From assembly GCA_016786725.1 (NCBI GenBank), contig JAEUVU010000019.1, positions 124,001 through 188,000 on the forward strand: a stretch of DNA of 64,000 nt, given 5' to 3'. The position numbers and the translations under genes are program-made. Below the pieces are notes generated by a model. The model saw only the letters and a program-made list of their open reading frames with translations, did not search any database and had not been told where the DNA came from. Origin of the DNA: Ferruginibacter sp. Its GTDB lineage: Bacteria; Bacteroidota; Bacteroidia; Chitinophagales; Chitinophagaceae. Of this stretch, positions 7,723-17,253 are shown in pieces (positions within the stretch are counted from its first letter, which is position 1; every line of letters starts with the position of its first letter).

Positions 7723-8244
7723 ATGATCTCTTTCAGCACCACCATATTGCAGTTTGCCCAGCAGGGCGAAAAAACTGGCTGGACCTATATTGCAGTACCT
7801 GCTGAAATTGCAAACAAATTAAACCCCGGTGTTAAAAAATCGTACCGGGTAAAAGGTAAGCTTGATGATTTTAAAGTAGAAAAAATTGCGCTGATCCCTA
7901 TGGGCAAGGGCGATTTTATTTTAACAGTAAATGCGGCCATACGCAAAGGCATTGGCAAGAGAAAAGGAGCAACAGTTAAAGTTCAGTTTGAATTAGACCA
8001 CTCGCCTATCCTGCCTCCATCAGAATTGCTGGAATGCCTGCAGGATGAACCTGAAGCATTGAAATATTTCAACAGCCTGCCGCAGGGCCACCGCAATTAT
8101 TTTACCAAATGGATTGAGAACGCCAAGACAGAACCTACCAAAACCAAACGCATTGCACTGGTTATAAAAACCATGATCCGTAAAATGGATTTTGGCACCA
8201 TGCTGCGTGAAGAAAGAGATGAGCGGAGAATGTCAGGGAGGTGA
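7723..8244 (+). CDS. DUF1905 / YdeI-OmpD-associated domain protein
   Basis: This protein has 173 residues from the ATG at 7723. An upstream in-frame ATG at 7678 would add 15 hydrophobic residues, but it lies right behind a terminator hairpin and ahead of the promoter-like sequence, so I reject it. The N-terminal half is a DUF1905 beta-barrel (FSTTILQFAQQGEKTGWTYIAVPAEIA, then FKVEKIALIPMGKGDFILTVNAAIRKGI). The C-terminal half is the helical YdeI/OmpD-associated domain (LPQGHRNYFTKWIENAKTEPTKTKRI). Proteins of this build are common and cytoplasmic, and their function is not established. It converges on the CHU_C protein gene, with a palindromic repeat between them. Confidence 0.85.
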   Translation: MISFSTTILQFAQQGEKTGWTYIAVPAEIANKLNPGVKKSYRVKGKLDDFKVEKIALIPMGKGDFILTVNAAIRKGIGKRKGATVKVQFELDHSPILPPSELLECLQDEPEALKYFNSLPQGHRNYFTKWIENAKTEPTKTKRIALVIKTMIRKMDFGTMLREERDERRMSGR

Positions 8245-8250
8245 AAATTT

Positions 8251-8353
8251 TGATACTGGATACTTGCTTCAAGATACTGGCCACTCCCAGAAACATTAAA
8301 AAGCCCTTCAACAATTCAACTCCATACAGCATCAAGCTTCCAGTATCCAGCTT
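8251..8353. repeat. Palindromic repeat between convergent genes, 'CTGGATACTTG' family
   Basis: The left arm (8251-8282) reads GATACTGGATACTTGCTTC and on. The right arm (8329-8353) reads its partial reverse complement (AAGCTTCCAGTATCCAGC). It fills the gap between the convergent DUF1905 and CHU_C genes and reaches the CHU_C stop codon. It could act as a bidirectional 3' end structure. Confidence 0.6.
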
Positions 8354-10406
8354 AATGCAACAAAATCGTCGTTCCCTTTTGATTAACTCTTTTTCCTGTT
8401 TCAATATGAGTGTAGGTGAGTATCCACACATAAGTGCCCAGGTCGGCGGGCTGCCCTTTAAAACGTCCATCCCATTTTTTTGTCCAGTCCCGGGTTTCAA
8501 AAACCAGTTGGCCAACACGGTTATACACACGGAACAAAAGATCGGTTGCCTTGTAAGCATTTAATGGATACAACTCGTCATTAAGCCCGTCGTTATTGGG
8601 CGTAAAGGCATTGGGCACGGCAATATAACAACTGTTGGGCACCACAATTTTTTGTATGGCCGTATCAGAACAGCCCCTGTTATTCCGTACAATCAGTCTT
8701 GGAAAAACATTGGTGATAACCCTGGGAACCGGATATGATTGCGGCGCCGGATCTGGTGAAATACTGGTGATGCCATTGCCAAAATCCCACTGCCAGCTTA
8801 CGAGGTTACCGGTGCTGTTGTTTTTAAAAGTTGCAAACTCATTGGGGCAAACAAATGCAGATGCTTCAAATGCCGCCTTCACTTCGTTATCTATAAAGAT
8901 AGAAACAGTATCACTGCTGTCGCGGCAAACCCCGTTGGATACGATGAGGAAGGTTTTTTTCCAACCGGGTGTACCATACAAAATGGTCGGGTTTTGCAAA
9001 CTGCTGCTTCTTGTCCGGTCGAAATTCCACTTCCAGAAATTCACTTCGTTGGCGCCATTATGAAAATAATTGATGGTATCCCTGTCGCAGCCATATTTTA
9101 TAAGATAGCTGAAATCGGCATTCACGGTATCCTTGGTATTGAATATAAGGCTTCCGCTGGTAGTTACCTGGTTGCATTCATCAGTGATTGAACCTGCCAG
9201 TTCTATCCGGTAGGTTCCCTTGGTTCTGATAGGCGCAGATAAATTAGTAGCCAGTTTTACCCTGATAACCTGTGTCAGTCCATCTGCATTGCAATCACCT
9301 GAAGCGCCGGTAACTGTAACCGGCTCGGAGCCTGCAAGGATGGTTACCTTAAAATCACCGGCATCAATGCTGCTGCATTTCATTTTTTTTCTGAATACCA
9401 AAACTACTTCATCGGGTTTGCAGCCGGGTGGTGTTATGCTGTCCATGGGTGTTGGTATCAATGGATAAACAACCATGGGGATTGTTTCTCCTGCCGGAAT
9501 TTCCCTGTCGCAGTTATCTTTTATTGTATTGTTATCTCCAAGCGGTGGCGGGTCTTTTTTTATGGTGATGGTGTAATTGCCGGGCGGAAGCGGTGCATCA
9601 AAAGTGATCAGTACCGAATCCATATCAAAAGCACCGGTGCTGCATCCAAAACCGCTTGCCGAAATAACATTGGCTACTGCAGGACTGATGGTGAACTCAC
9701 TGCCATTTGCCGAAACGCTGTTGCACTTCATTCTTTTATTCATTTTAATACTGGCGCTTACACCATCGCAGATGGCCCTGGCACTTTCCATGTGCGGTTC
9801 CTTGGGGTCTGTAATGCTGGCTGTACCACCGGTAAAAGTAAGGTCATAACCAGCGGTACTTCTTGTCCAGTTGGTTACCATTAATAAGTAACTGTGCCCA
9901 ATGATGATGGTTGGCATAACATTGAATGGTGTATTACCATTGGCAGAACCTTCGCAGTGTACATTGCCTGTGGCTCCGGGCCGGCAACCGGTTGGCGATT
10001 CAGGAAAGGGGGCCGGGCCGCTGCCAGCCCCATATAAGTTTATAGAAATAGCCAGAGATGGATTTGTAAATACATCATTGGGGTTATGGCCGGTAATGTC
10101 GAACAAAACCCAGTCATAATCATCTGTGCTGGAAAGTCCGCTTATCAAAAAACCCAGCGAACCGGTTTGAAAACAGGTGAACTTGTACCAAAAAGAGCTT
10201 TCGGATGATGCACCCACAGAGCAACCGGATTGTGCCACATTAGCTCCTGAACAATTGATTACCACATCCTGGTGAAACACCGATGTGCCGCAAACGGGCA
10301 AGGCATTACCGGGGCTCATGCCCGGAATTGTATTACACGGTTGTGCATATGAAATAAATACCAGGGAAAAATTTATAGCGATCAGCGTTAGTAACCTTTT
10401 TATCAT
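8352..10406 (-). CDS. Secreted PKD-domain protein with gliding-motility-associated (CHU_C) C-terminal domain
   Basis: This protein has 684 residues from the ATG at 10406. An in-frame ATG at 10427 would add seven residues before a good signal peptide (MIKRLLTLIAINFSLVFISYAQ). The N-terminal part is Cys-containing and jelly-roll-like (PCNTIPGMSPGNALPVCG, FWYKFTCFQ). Two or more Ig-like beta domains follow (KEPHMESARAICDGV; DKKMKCSSI-like elements). Then come PKD-like segments (WKWNFDRTRSSSLQNPTI and WQWDFGNGITSISPDP). The last ~90 residues are a CHU_C domain (IAVPNAFTPNNDGLNDELYPL to TYTHIETGKRVNQKGTTILL). That domain is the type B-like cargo signal for T9SS export and surface attachment. It is likely a large adhesin. 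Confidence 0.87.
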   Translation of the reverse strand: MIKRLLTLIAINFSLVFISYAQPCNTIPGMSPGNALPVCGTSVFHQDVVINCSGANVAQSGCSVGASSESSFWYKFTCFQTGSLGFLISGLSSTDDYDWVLFDITGHNPNDVFTNPSLAISINLYGAGSGPAPFPESPTGCRPGATGNVHCEGSANGNTPFNVMPTIIIGHSYLLMVTNWTRSTAGYDLTFTGGTASITDPKEPHMESARAICDGVSASIKMNKRMKCNSVSANGSEFTISPAVANVISASGFGCSTGAFDMDSVLITFDAPLPPGNYTITIKKDPPPLGDNNTIKDNCDREIPAGETIPMVVYPLIPTPMDSITPPGCKPDEVVLVFRKKMKCSSIDAGDFKVTILAGSEPVTVTGASGDCNADGLTQVIRVKLATNLSAPIRTKGTYRIELAGSITDECNQVTTSGSLIFNTKDTVNADFSYLIKYGCDRDTINYFHNGANEVNFWKWNFDRTRSSSLQNPTILYGTPGWKKTFLIVSNGVCRDSSDTVSIFIDNEVKAAFEASAFVCPNEFATFKNNSTGNLVSWQWDFGNGITSISPDPAPQSYPVPRVITNVFPRLIVRNNRGCSDTAIQKIVVPNSCYIAVPNAFTPNNDGLNDELYPLNAYKATDLLFRVYNRVGQLVFETRDWTKKWDGRFKGQPADLGTYVWILTYTHIETGKRVNQKGTTILLH

Positions 10407-10525
10407 AAGTGTAGCGAAATTATACAAAAGACCTCTTTAAAGACATTAATGCTGCAAGAGTTAGTATGATTTTAACAGGAATGATGATGTAATTTAAATA
10501 ATTACACACATCAGTAAATTTATAC

Positions 10526-13129
10526 CTACTTTACCTTAGTTTTTATCTCCTGCAGTTTTAATAATGCTTCTACGGGTGTTAAGCGGTTTATGTCAACAGC
10601 CTCCAGTAAATTCCTTATCTCATCAAAAGTTGCTGAATGTGCATCAAAAATACTGAGCTGCATTTTGGGTGCGGAGAGCTTTTTAATGTTTTCATCCAGG
10701 CTAGTACTTTCGCCTCCTTCCCTGCTGTCTTCCAGCTGTTTTAAAATTTCGTTGGCACGGTCAATCAATTGCGGCGGCATGCCGGCCATGCGTGCCACAT
10801 GAATACCAAAGCTATGTACACTGCCACCGGGCGCCAGTTTGCGTAAGAAGATGATTTTATTACCAACTTCTTTATTGGTAACATGATAGTTTTTAATGCC
10901 GCTGAATTTATTCTCCAGTTCGTTCAGCTCGTGGTAATGTGTAGCAAATAATGTTTTGGGCTGATGCGGAGAGTTGTGTAAAAATTCGGCAATGCTCCAG
11001 GCAATGCTTATACCATCGTAGGTTGATGTTCCTCTTCCGATCTCATCCAGTAATATCAAACTACGTTTAGTAAGATTGTTGATGATACTGGCTGTTTCAT
11101 TCATCTCTACCATGAAGGTACTTTCACCGCCGCTTAAATTATCGCTGGCGCCAACACGGGTAAATATTTTATCTGTAAGCGGAATTTTTGCATCGCTTGC
11201 CGGTACAAAACTTCCCATGTGTGCCATTAGTGTTATCAAAGCCGTTTGTCGCAGAATGGCGCTCTTACCACTCATGTTTGGACCGGTTAAAATGATGATC
11301 TGTTGCGATGAAGGATCTAAATAAATATCATTGGCGATATAAGGTTCCCCAACAGGCAGGTTTCTTTCAATCACCGGGTGACGGCTGTCTTTTATATCCA
11401 GTACAAAATCATCCTGCAGCGCTGGCTTTTTATATTTGAATTGAAGTGCATTGTTAGCAAAGCAACTAAGGCAATCCAGCACAGCCATTACATGGCCGTT
11501 CACCTGCATAGGTGCAATATAATCCTGCAATTCGTTCAGCAATTCTTCAAAAAGCTGCATTTCAATGGCGAGGATTCTATCTTCTGCACCGATTATTTTT
11601 TCTTCGTATTCTTTTAATTCTGGCGTGATATAACGTTCTGCATTCACCAGTGTTTGCTTGCGTATCCAGGTTTCGGGTACTTTGGTTTTATGTGCATGGG
11701 TTACTTCTAAATAATATCCAAACACATTGTTGAAACTGATTTTTAAAGAAGAGATACCTGTTGCCATTGCTTCCCTTTGCTGGATCTCAACCAGGTAATC
11801 CTTTCCACCGCTGGCGATCTTTCTTAAGCCATCCAATTCTTCGTTGATACCGGCTGCAATCAAATTCCCTTTGGCTGCCGCAACAGGAGGATTTTCATTC
11901 AGTTCTTTTTCGATCTTATCTAAAATGTATTTGCATGGATTTAGGGAATCACCCAGCCATTTTAAATATTCACTTGAAGAATTTTCGCAACACTCTTTTA
12001 TCAATGCTGTTTGCTGCAAGCCCTTTGCAATTTGCAGGACTTCTCTGGGGTTAACTTTCTTAAGCGGCACTTTACTCACCAGCCTTTCTACATCGCCGGC
12101 CTGTTTAATGTATTGCGAAATTTTATTCCGCAGATCAAATTCTTTAATTAAATATTCAACTGTATTCAATCGTTCGCTGATCTTTACTATATTGTTCAGT
12201 GGCAGTACCATCCATCGTTTCAGCAACCTGGCTCCCATGGCTGACACAGTATTATCCAGCACTTTCAATAAGGTATTGCTTCCTTCGGCTCCGCCAAACA
12301 GTTCAAGGTTACGAATGGTAAAACGATCCATCCATAAATGGTCTTCCCGGTCAATTCTCTGTATAGAGGTGATGTGGCCCAGGTTGGGATGTTCTGTATC
12401 TTTTAAATAATGCAGTACAGCACCGGCTGCCACAATACCTAAAGATTGGCCCTCAACCCCAAAACCTTTTAAGCTGTGCGTACCAAAATGTTTTAATAAA
12501 CTTTCAGTAGCATAGGCATCGGCAAAGATCCATTCTTCCAAAGTGTAGGTAAAGAATTTGGTACCGAAATTCTCTTTAAAATATTTCTGCCGGCTGCGCT
12601 GAAATATTACTTCGGCAGGTTTTAAGCTCTGTAATAATTTATCGGTGTATTCCTTATCGCCTTCGGCAACAAAAAATTCACCGGTGCTGATGTCTAAAAA
12701 TGCAATCCCTATTTTATCGTTTTCGAAATGAAGAGCAGCTAAAAAATTGTTACTGTTATGCTCCAGGAGTTTATCGCTGGTGGCAACGCCTGGCGTTACC
12801 AATTCTGTTACACCACGCTTTACAATCCCTTTGGCTTGTTTTGGATCTTCTAACTGATCGCAAATGGCAACCCGGTAACCTGCTTTTACGAGTTTATGCA
12901 AATATGTATCCAATGCATGATGTGGAAAGCCTGCCAGTTCAGATGCATCAGGGTTTCCATTGTTACGCCTGGTAAGTGTGATGCCCAAAACGGCAGCGGT
13001 ATTGATGGCATCCTGTCCGAAAGTTTCATAAAAATCACCCACACGAAACAGCAATATCGCATCAGGGTAACGGGCCTTGATGGCATTGTGTTGTTGCATT
13101 AAAGGTGTTTCAGCAGATCCTTTCGCCAT
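10526..13129 (-). CDS. mutS: DNA mismatch repair ATPase MutS
   Basis: This 867-residue protein has the length of a full MutS. Domain I has the mismatch-reading loop (LLFRVGDFYETFGQDA), with the Phe-x-Glu element in YETF context. Connector, lever and clamp domains follow. The ATPase domain has Walker A GPNMSGKS, the signal TRVGASDNLSGGESTFMVEM, Walker B LILLDEIGRGTSTYDG and the FATHYHEL switch. MutS binds mismatches and recruits MutL. A small oddity is serine in place of the usual alanine in the Walker A loop (NMSGKSA). It has its own promoter (-7 box at 13156) and stands apart from its neighbours by about 80-100 bases. Confidence 0.97.
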   Translation of the reverse strand: MAKGSAETPLMQQHNAIKARYPDAILLFRVGDFYETFGQDAINTAAVLGITLTRRNNGNPDASELAGFPHHALDTYLHKLVKAGYRVAICDQLEDPKQAKGIVKRGVTELVTPGVATSDKLLEHNSNNFLAALHFENDKIGIAFLDISTGEFFVAEGDKEYTDKLLQSLKPAEVIFQRSRQKYFKENFGTKFFTYTLEEWIFADAYATESLLKHFGTHSLKGFGVEGQSLGIVAAGAVLHYLKDTEHPNLGHITSIQRIDREDHLWMDRFTIRNLELFGGAEGSNTLLKVLDNTVSAMGARLLKRWMVLPLNNIVKISERLNTVEYLIKEFDLRNKISQYIKQAGDVERLVSKVPLKKVNPREVLQIAKGLQQTALIKECCENSSSEYLKWLGDSLNPCKYILDKIEKELNENPPVAAAKGNLIAAGINEELDGLRKIASGGKDYLVEIQQREAMATGISSLKISFNNVFGYYLEVTHAHKTKVPETWIRKQTLVNAERYITPELKEYEEKIIGAEDRILAIEMQLFEELLNELQDYIAPMQVNGHVMAVLDCLSCFANNALQFKYKKPALQDDFVLDIKDSRHPVIERNLPVGEPYIANDIYLDPSSQQIIILTGPNMSGKSAILRQTALITLMAHMGSFVPASDAKIPLTDKIFTRVGASDNLSGGESTFMVEMNETASIINNLTKRSLILLDEIGRGTSTYDGISIAWSIAEFLHNSPHQPKTLFATHYHELNELENKFSGIKNYHVTNKEVGNKIIFLRKLAPGGSVHSFGIHVARMAGMPPQLIDRANEILKQLEDSREGGESTSLDENIKKLSAPKMQLSIFDAHSATFDEIRNLLEAVDINRLTPVEALLKLQEIKTKVK

Positions 13130-13155
13130 AGTTCTTTCCCGTTTACCGGAGGCGA

Positions 13156-13163
13156 CAAAAATA
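13156..13163 (-). promoter_or_regulatory. -7 promoter element of mutS
   Basis: On the minus strand this reads TATTTTTG, an exact TAnnTTTG match, 26 bases before the mutS ATG. The -33 region reads TTTAAG and is less clear. Confidence 0.5.
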
Positions 13164-13209
13164 AGGCATTGGCTTTATACTTAAAGCCGGTTAAAACCAG
13201 TGTTGATAT

Positions 13210-15750
13210 TTAACGGATGATAAAACTTTTCCGGATATCTTTTTCTCCATCATTTACTGATAGTACATAGTTTCCTGCAGTCAGCGATCTTATTGGTAAA
13301 ACCTTCCTGTTCGTTCCGGCGCTTATCTTTTGCTGACCAGTATAGAGTTTTTGTGCACCTGTATTAAAAACAGTGATAGTCACATTTTTTGAAAGAGATG
13401 AATGGATAGTTAGCTGAATATTGCCGGAAGGTGCAGGATTGGGCGAAACAAAGGCATCAAAAACGATATTGCTTCTTTTTATCTTAACGATATCACTGTA
13501 TTTTTCACTGCCGTTCTTTTCAATGATCTTCAGCCTGTAAAATAAATATTCAGCAGCCGGTAGTTTATTATCAGTAAATCTGTAGGTTGATGTATTGGCT
13601 GTATTGTTCAATGCAATTACATTACCGATTGAAGTGAAATTATTTTGATTGAGTGATCGCTCCACATCATATTTCGATACGCCAGTTTCATTACTCACTT
13701 TCCATTCAAGCTCTGCATTACCTGCCAGTTCCTTTACATTAAAAGACAGCAGCGATAAAGGCAAAGTGGCCACCGTTCCCTGCACCCAAACTGAATAGCT
13801 ATACGGCGGCAACTCAACATAAACCCGGTTGCTGCCATCTACCAATTGATAAGGAAAAGCAGAACGGGCCAGTATATCAGTAAACCTTGTACCGGGAGTT
13901 ATAGCACCGCCTCTTGTATTAATTCCATGATCAACTTTTAAAGTTGTGCTCCCAAAATTGATGGCCACGATCACATCTTTATTACCATTGGCCGCAAAGC
14001 ACTGTAGTTGATAAATAAGCGCCCTGTTTGAAGAACCTTCTATAAAATTGCTGCCATAAGGTGTTCCAAAACGGTTAAGGTAATCAACGGTTGGTGAACC
14101 ATTAATGTATAATTTCAAGGCAAGCATCAATCTGTCAATCTCATTTTTATATGGAGGAAGATTGGTTGGGTGATAACCGTACAAACCACCGGCTGGTGCA
14201 GGATAACCATAGTAATCGGGATAAAAAACCGTAGGTACACCCAGTTGATTATTGGTTAAGATATAAGCATAAGCCAGGTTGGGGCTGTTTCGTATCAATG
14301 AAGCAAAACCGGATGCATCCCTGAAATCGTGGTTGTTTACAAAAGTGATGATGTTGTAGCCGCTTAAAGATGCCGCATCGTGCAGGCTGTTGTTAAATAC
14401 ATTGCGGCAATCGTAACCTGCATCATCGCAGGCAAGGCGCAGTTGCTCACGTAAAGTAAAATCAAAGATTTTAGGATCAATGGCTGCAAGGGCCGCCGGT
14501 GTCATGTTTGCCTTCACACTGTTGATCCACCCGCTTAATTCAGCCGGATTTGTACCATACCATTCTCCTACCACCATACTGGGATTTTTTCCATAGGCAT
14601 TCATACTGTCGAGCAGGTCTGCCACAAAACCCGGACTGAAATGCTTGATCGCATCCATCCGTAAACCCCGTACGCCCAATTCATCCCAGTTCCATTTGGT
14701 CCATTCAATTAAGGTATCGGCTGTTTTTTTCTGAAACTGGTCGTAGTCATAAAAAAAATACATACCATCCCAGTCGCCGTTTAAAAAAGTGGTGGCCGCA
14801 TTGGCATTGTTGGGTTTAAAGAAATCGTAGTTCATCTGCCCCCTGCCACTGGCAACGGAATTATAATTGGTATAAGTTTGATACACCAGGTCGTTCACAA
14901 TATCTGTTGCCCTTGATGAACTGTAAATACCATAAATACGATGATCGGAATAGCCCCCGGTATTGTTCATGTAAATAAAAATGGTATCCCCGGCAGGGTT
15001 AAAATCACCGGGATTCAGTTGCAAATGAAATTCATCTGTACCACAACTGCCGCCGTTTTCGATGGTTACATTCATATTTTTACCCAGCAAAATATTGTTG
15101 TTGCCCTGCCCGCAATCGCCGCCCCCGTTGGGTTCCGTTTCATTCAGGTCAGGCAGGCCCTGGTAACCAACCGTGTTGGTTTGCATGTAAATGCGGTAAG
15201 TGTAATTATTAAAACGGCCATCGCCGCTTTTAGAACTGAATTTGAAATAATAATCTCCTGCACCATTGCCGCTGGTGCCTCCCACTGGTAAAATGCACCT
15301 GAACCTGTCGGAAGGAAATGGTTCTTTTGCAGCAGTGTAATGAGTGGTTATATAAGATCTAACAGCAGGATTATTTTCGGGGCTGCCGCCATCACGATGG
15401 TTGTAAACCATATCTGCAACCGGTGCTATGCCTTGCGCTGTAAATTCTGCAAGCATATTGTTTAATGCGGCACGGGTTCCCAAACCGGTTGTTTGATTGC
15501 CAATGAAAAGATCTTTGGGATCGTAACCATTGCTGTTGGTACCAAAACTGGCAACACTATGTGGTGGAAACCAGATATGGGTAATACCTGATGATTTGAG
15601 ATTTGCTGCTTTAATTCTTAAAGTATCAGCCCAGCTAAAACCGTTGGCTGTTTTGGGGTAATCCCAGTACCAGCCCTGCATAAAAACCTGTTGTGCATTG
15701 ACTGAAAAAAGTATAGCGATAAAAGCAAAAGTTAAGTAAAGTCTCCTCAT
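13210..15750 (-). CDS. Secreted alpha-amylase (GH13) with T9SS type A sorting domain
   Basis: This 846-residue protein has a signal peptide (MRRLYLTFAFIAILFSVNAQ) and a GH13 catalytic barrel from residue 20 to about 560. The family motifs are visible: VADMVYNHRDGG, the nucleophile region GLRMDAIKH, the acid/base region VVGEWYG and the third acid FVNNHDF. A C-terminal beta domain follows. A fibronectin-like segment is next (LPLSLLSFNVKELAGNAELEWKV), which is typical just before T9SS tails. The last ~80 residues (FVSPNPAPSGNIQL to GNYVLSVNDGEKDIRKSFII) are a type A sorting domain. It should degrade starch-like alpha-1,4-glucans at the cell surface. No SusC/D genes lie nearby. Confidence 0.92.
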   Translation of the reverse strand: MRRLYLTFAFIAILFSVNAQQVFMQGWYWDYPKTANGFSWADTLRIKAANLKSSGITHIWFPPHSVASFGTNSNGYDPKDLFIGNQTTGLGTRAALNNMLAEFTAQGIAPVADMVYNHRDGGSPENNPAVRSYITTHYTAAKEPFPSDRFRCILPVGGTSGNGAGDYYFKFSSKSGDGRFNNYTYRIYMQTNTVGYQGLPDLNETEPNGGGDCGQGNNNILLGKNMNVTIENGGSCGTDEFHLQLNPGDFNPAGDTIFIYMNNTGGYSDHRIYGIYSSSRATDIVNDLVYQTYTNYNSVASGRGQMNYDFFKPNNANAATTFLNGDWDGMYFFYDYDQFQKKTADTLIEWTKWNWDELGVRGLRMDAIKHFSPGFVADLLDSMNAYGKNPSMVVGEWYGTNPAELSGWINSVKANMTPAALAAIDPKIFDFTLREQLRLACDDAGYDCRNVFNNSLHDAASLSGYNIITFVNNHDFRDASGFASLIRNSPNLAYAYILTNNQLGVPTVFYPDYYGYPAPAGGLYGYHPTNLPPYKNEIDRLMLALKLYINGSPTVDYLNRFGTPYGSNFIEGSSNRALIYQLQCFAANGNKDVIVAINFGSTTLKVDHGINTRGGAITPGTRFTDILARSAFPYQLVDGSNRVYVELPPYSYSVWVQGTVATLPLSLLSFNVKELAGNAELEWKVSNETGVSKYDVERSLNQNNFTSIGNVIALNNTANTSTYRFTDNKLPAAEYLFYRLKIIEKNGSEKYSDIVKIKRSNIVFDAFVSPNPAPSGNIQLTIHSSLSKNVTITVFNTGAQKLYTGQQKISAGTNRKVLPIRSLTAGNYVLSVNDGEKDIRKSFIIR

Positions 15751-15823
15751 ATAACTACATGATTAATTACATAAGGAAGATAGAATAAAAAGTTCAGATT
15801 CGGGCTGCCTGTTTAAGCATTTA

Positions 15824-17020
15824 TCAGTTTTCCTGCTTAGTTAAAATCTCTTTCTTCATCTTTTCCCAAAGTCCGTCAAAAGTCTGGTGATTTTCTTCTT
15901 TCCATTTTTTACTGAAACTTTTCATTTTCTCAGTGCGGTCTTGTTTGGTGAGTGAGAAAAAAGCCGTGATGGCTTCCTTATCATGCTCAAATGCCATCTG
16001 GTTGTAGAGTTCTTTCAGTTCTTGTTCTTTACGGATATTGCTGTTGGCAATTTCAATCTCCATTTCCTCCCGCAGCATAACTTTTTGATCATAACTGCCA
16101 GATGGAAGCATGGTCTTTGCAATCACCGGCATCAACTCAATCAGCATCAAAATAAAAACGATGAGGTAATACCTGAACTGTAATGCAGCATTATTTTTTA
16201 GTAAATTACCCAATGCTTCAACCCTCGTTAAAAAACCATTATTGAGATAAGCAGTAAAATTTATTTCTTCTGTTTTTATTTTATGTTCAATTTCTTTTAT
16301 AGCCGCATCGGCACTGTCTAATTTAGGCTGGGTTTGCTTTAGCAAAGCCTGGTATGCACCATCCAGTTTCTGATATTCATTTCGTTTGGCAATGGCAATA
16401 TCTTTAATGCCCACTTTACCCGATCCGCCGCTTCCATCGGTTTCGGCAATAAAATTTTCACGTGCTTTATTAACTGCATCGTATTTTGAATCCAGTTCAG
16501 TTTTTAAAGCGGCTTTTTCTTTTACTAATACCTCTTTGGGTGTTTTATACAATGCAACCAGTTCCAGCTGCTTCAGCATTTTCTTTTTTTCATTATCCAG
16601 CGATATCTGCAGTTGTATTTCTTTATCAAACATATACAACACGGCTGGCTGCGCCATAAAAGTGCCAATGGTTAATGCCAGCAATCCCCTGAATAAAAGC
16701 GGGGCCGGTTTCCGTTTATTGAATTTGGTAATGCCTTTTATCAAAGCCCGGTCAATAGTAAGAATGATAAAGCCCATAAAAGTCCCCAAAGCAACCGGCA
16801 GCAAAACAGAATCAACTATAGTACTAAAAAAGTAGGCCCAGGTAAAGGTTGCGAACGCCCAGGTTGCCAGCACCGTCATCCCAATGATCTTGTACCGGTT
16901 CCTGTCAACAACTGAATCAACCAGTATTTCTTTTTCGGCAGTAGAAAGCCACCATAAAAACTCTGTGAATTGAGCAGGCGCATAAGTTTCCCTTTGAGAA
17001 ACGGCAATATTCTTTTCCAT
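15824..17020 (-). CDS. DUF4407 membrane protein
   Basis: This 398-residue protein has the DUF4407 layout. A short N-terminus holds the motif EFLWWLSTAEKEIL. Three membrane helices lie at about 44-66, 72-92 and 109-131. A long charged coiled-coil (about 135-260) follows, then a fourth helix (about 278-304, LIVFILMLIELMPVIAKTM) and a charged C-terminal tail. Membrane proteins with this build and the LIELMPVIAK signature are common in Bacteroidota, but their role is unknown. A long coiled coil between membrane helices suggests a structural or sensing role. It stands alone and is divergent from the LolA-like gene. Confidence 0.8.
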   Translation of the reverse strand: MEKNIAVSQRETYAPAQFTEFLWWLSTAEKEILVDSVVDRNRYKIIGMTVLATWAFATFTWAYFFSTIVDSVLLPVALGTFMGFIILTIDRALIKGITKFNKRKPAPLLFRGLLALTIGTFMAQPAVLYMFDKEIQLQISLDNEKKKMLKQLELVALYKTPKEVLVKEKAALKTELDSKYDAVNKARENFIAETDGSGGSGKVGIKDIAIAKRNEYQKLDGAYQALLKQTQPKLDSADAAIKEIEHKIKTEEINFTAYLNNGFLTRVEALGNLLKNNAALQFRYYLIVFILMLIELMPVIAKTMLPSGSYDQKVMLREEMEIEIANSNIRKEQELKELYNQMAFEHDKEAITAFFSLTKQDRTEKMKSFSKKWKEENHQTFDGLWEKMKKEILTKQEN

Positions 17021-17181
17021 GAAATGAATGAATTAAAGTTTGCTATACGGGATCAATAGCGGAGTGGAGTTGAAGTACTGCAAAGTAAATAATCTTTTCA
17101 ACCTATACACAAACCAAAACCTGATAATTATATAAATGCCTGTACATTAACAGTTTGTTACAAATCAAGCTTAAACCCTGC

Positions 17182-17212
17182 TTGTAAAAAAGCATCCAAT
17201 CCTGTATCTTTG
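17182..17212 (+). promoter_or_regulatory. Bacteroidota promoter of the lolA-like gene
   Basis: TTG at 17182-17184, 20 bases, then TATCTTTG at 17205-17212, an exact match to the consensus. The ATG lies 42 bases downstream. This is the clearest protein-gene promoter in the window. Confidence 0.75.
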
Positions 17213-17253
17213 CACCCATTTTATAAAAGACATTTTTACTATAATAAAGCAAT

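Noticed and set aside
8635..9063. Plus-strand open frame inside the CHU_C gene
   Set aside because: It is antisense to a protein with clear PKD and CHU_C domains and has no family features.
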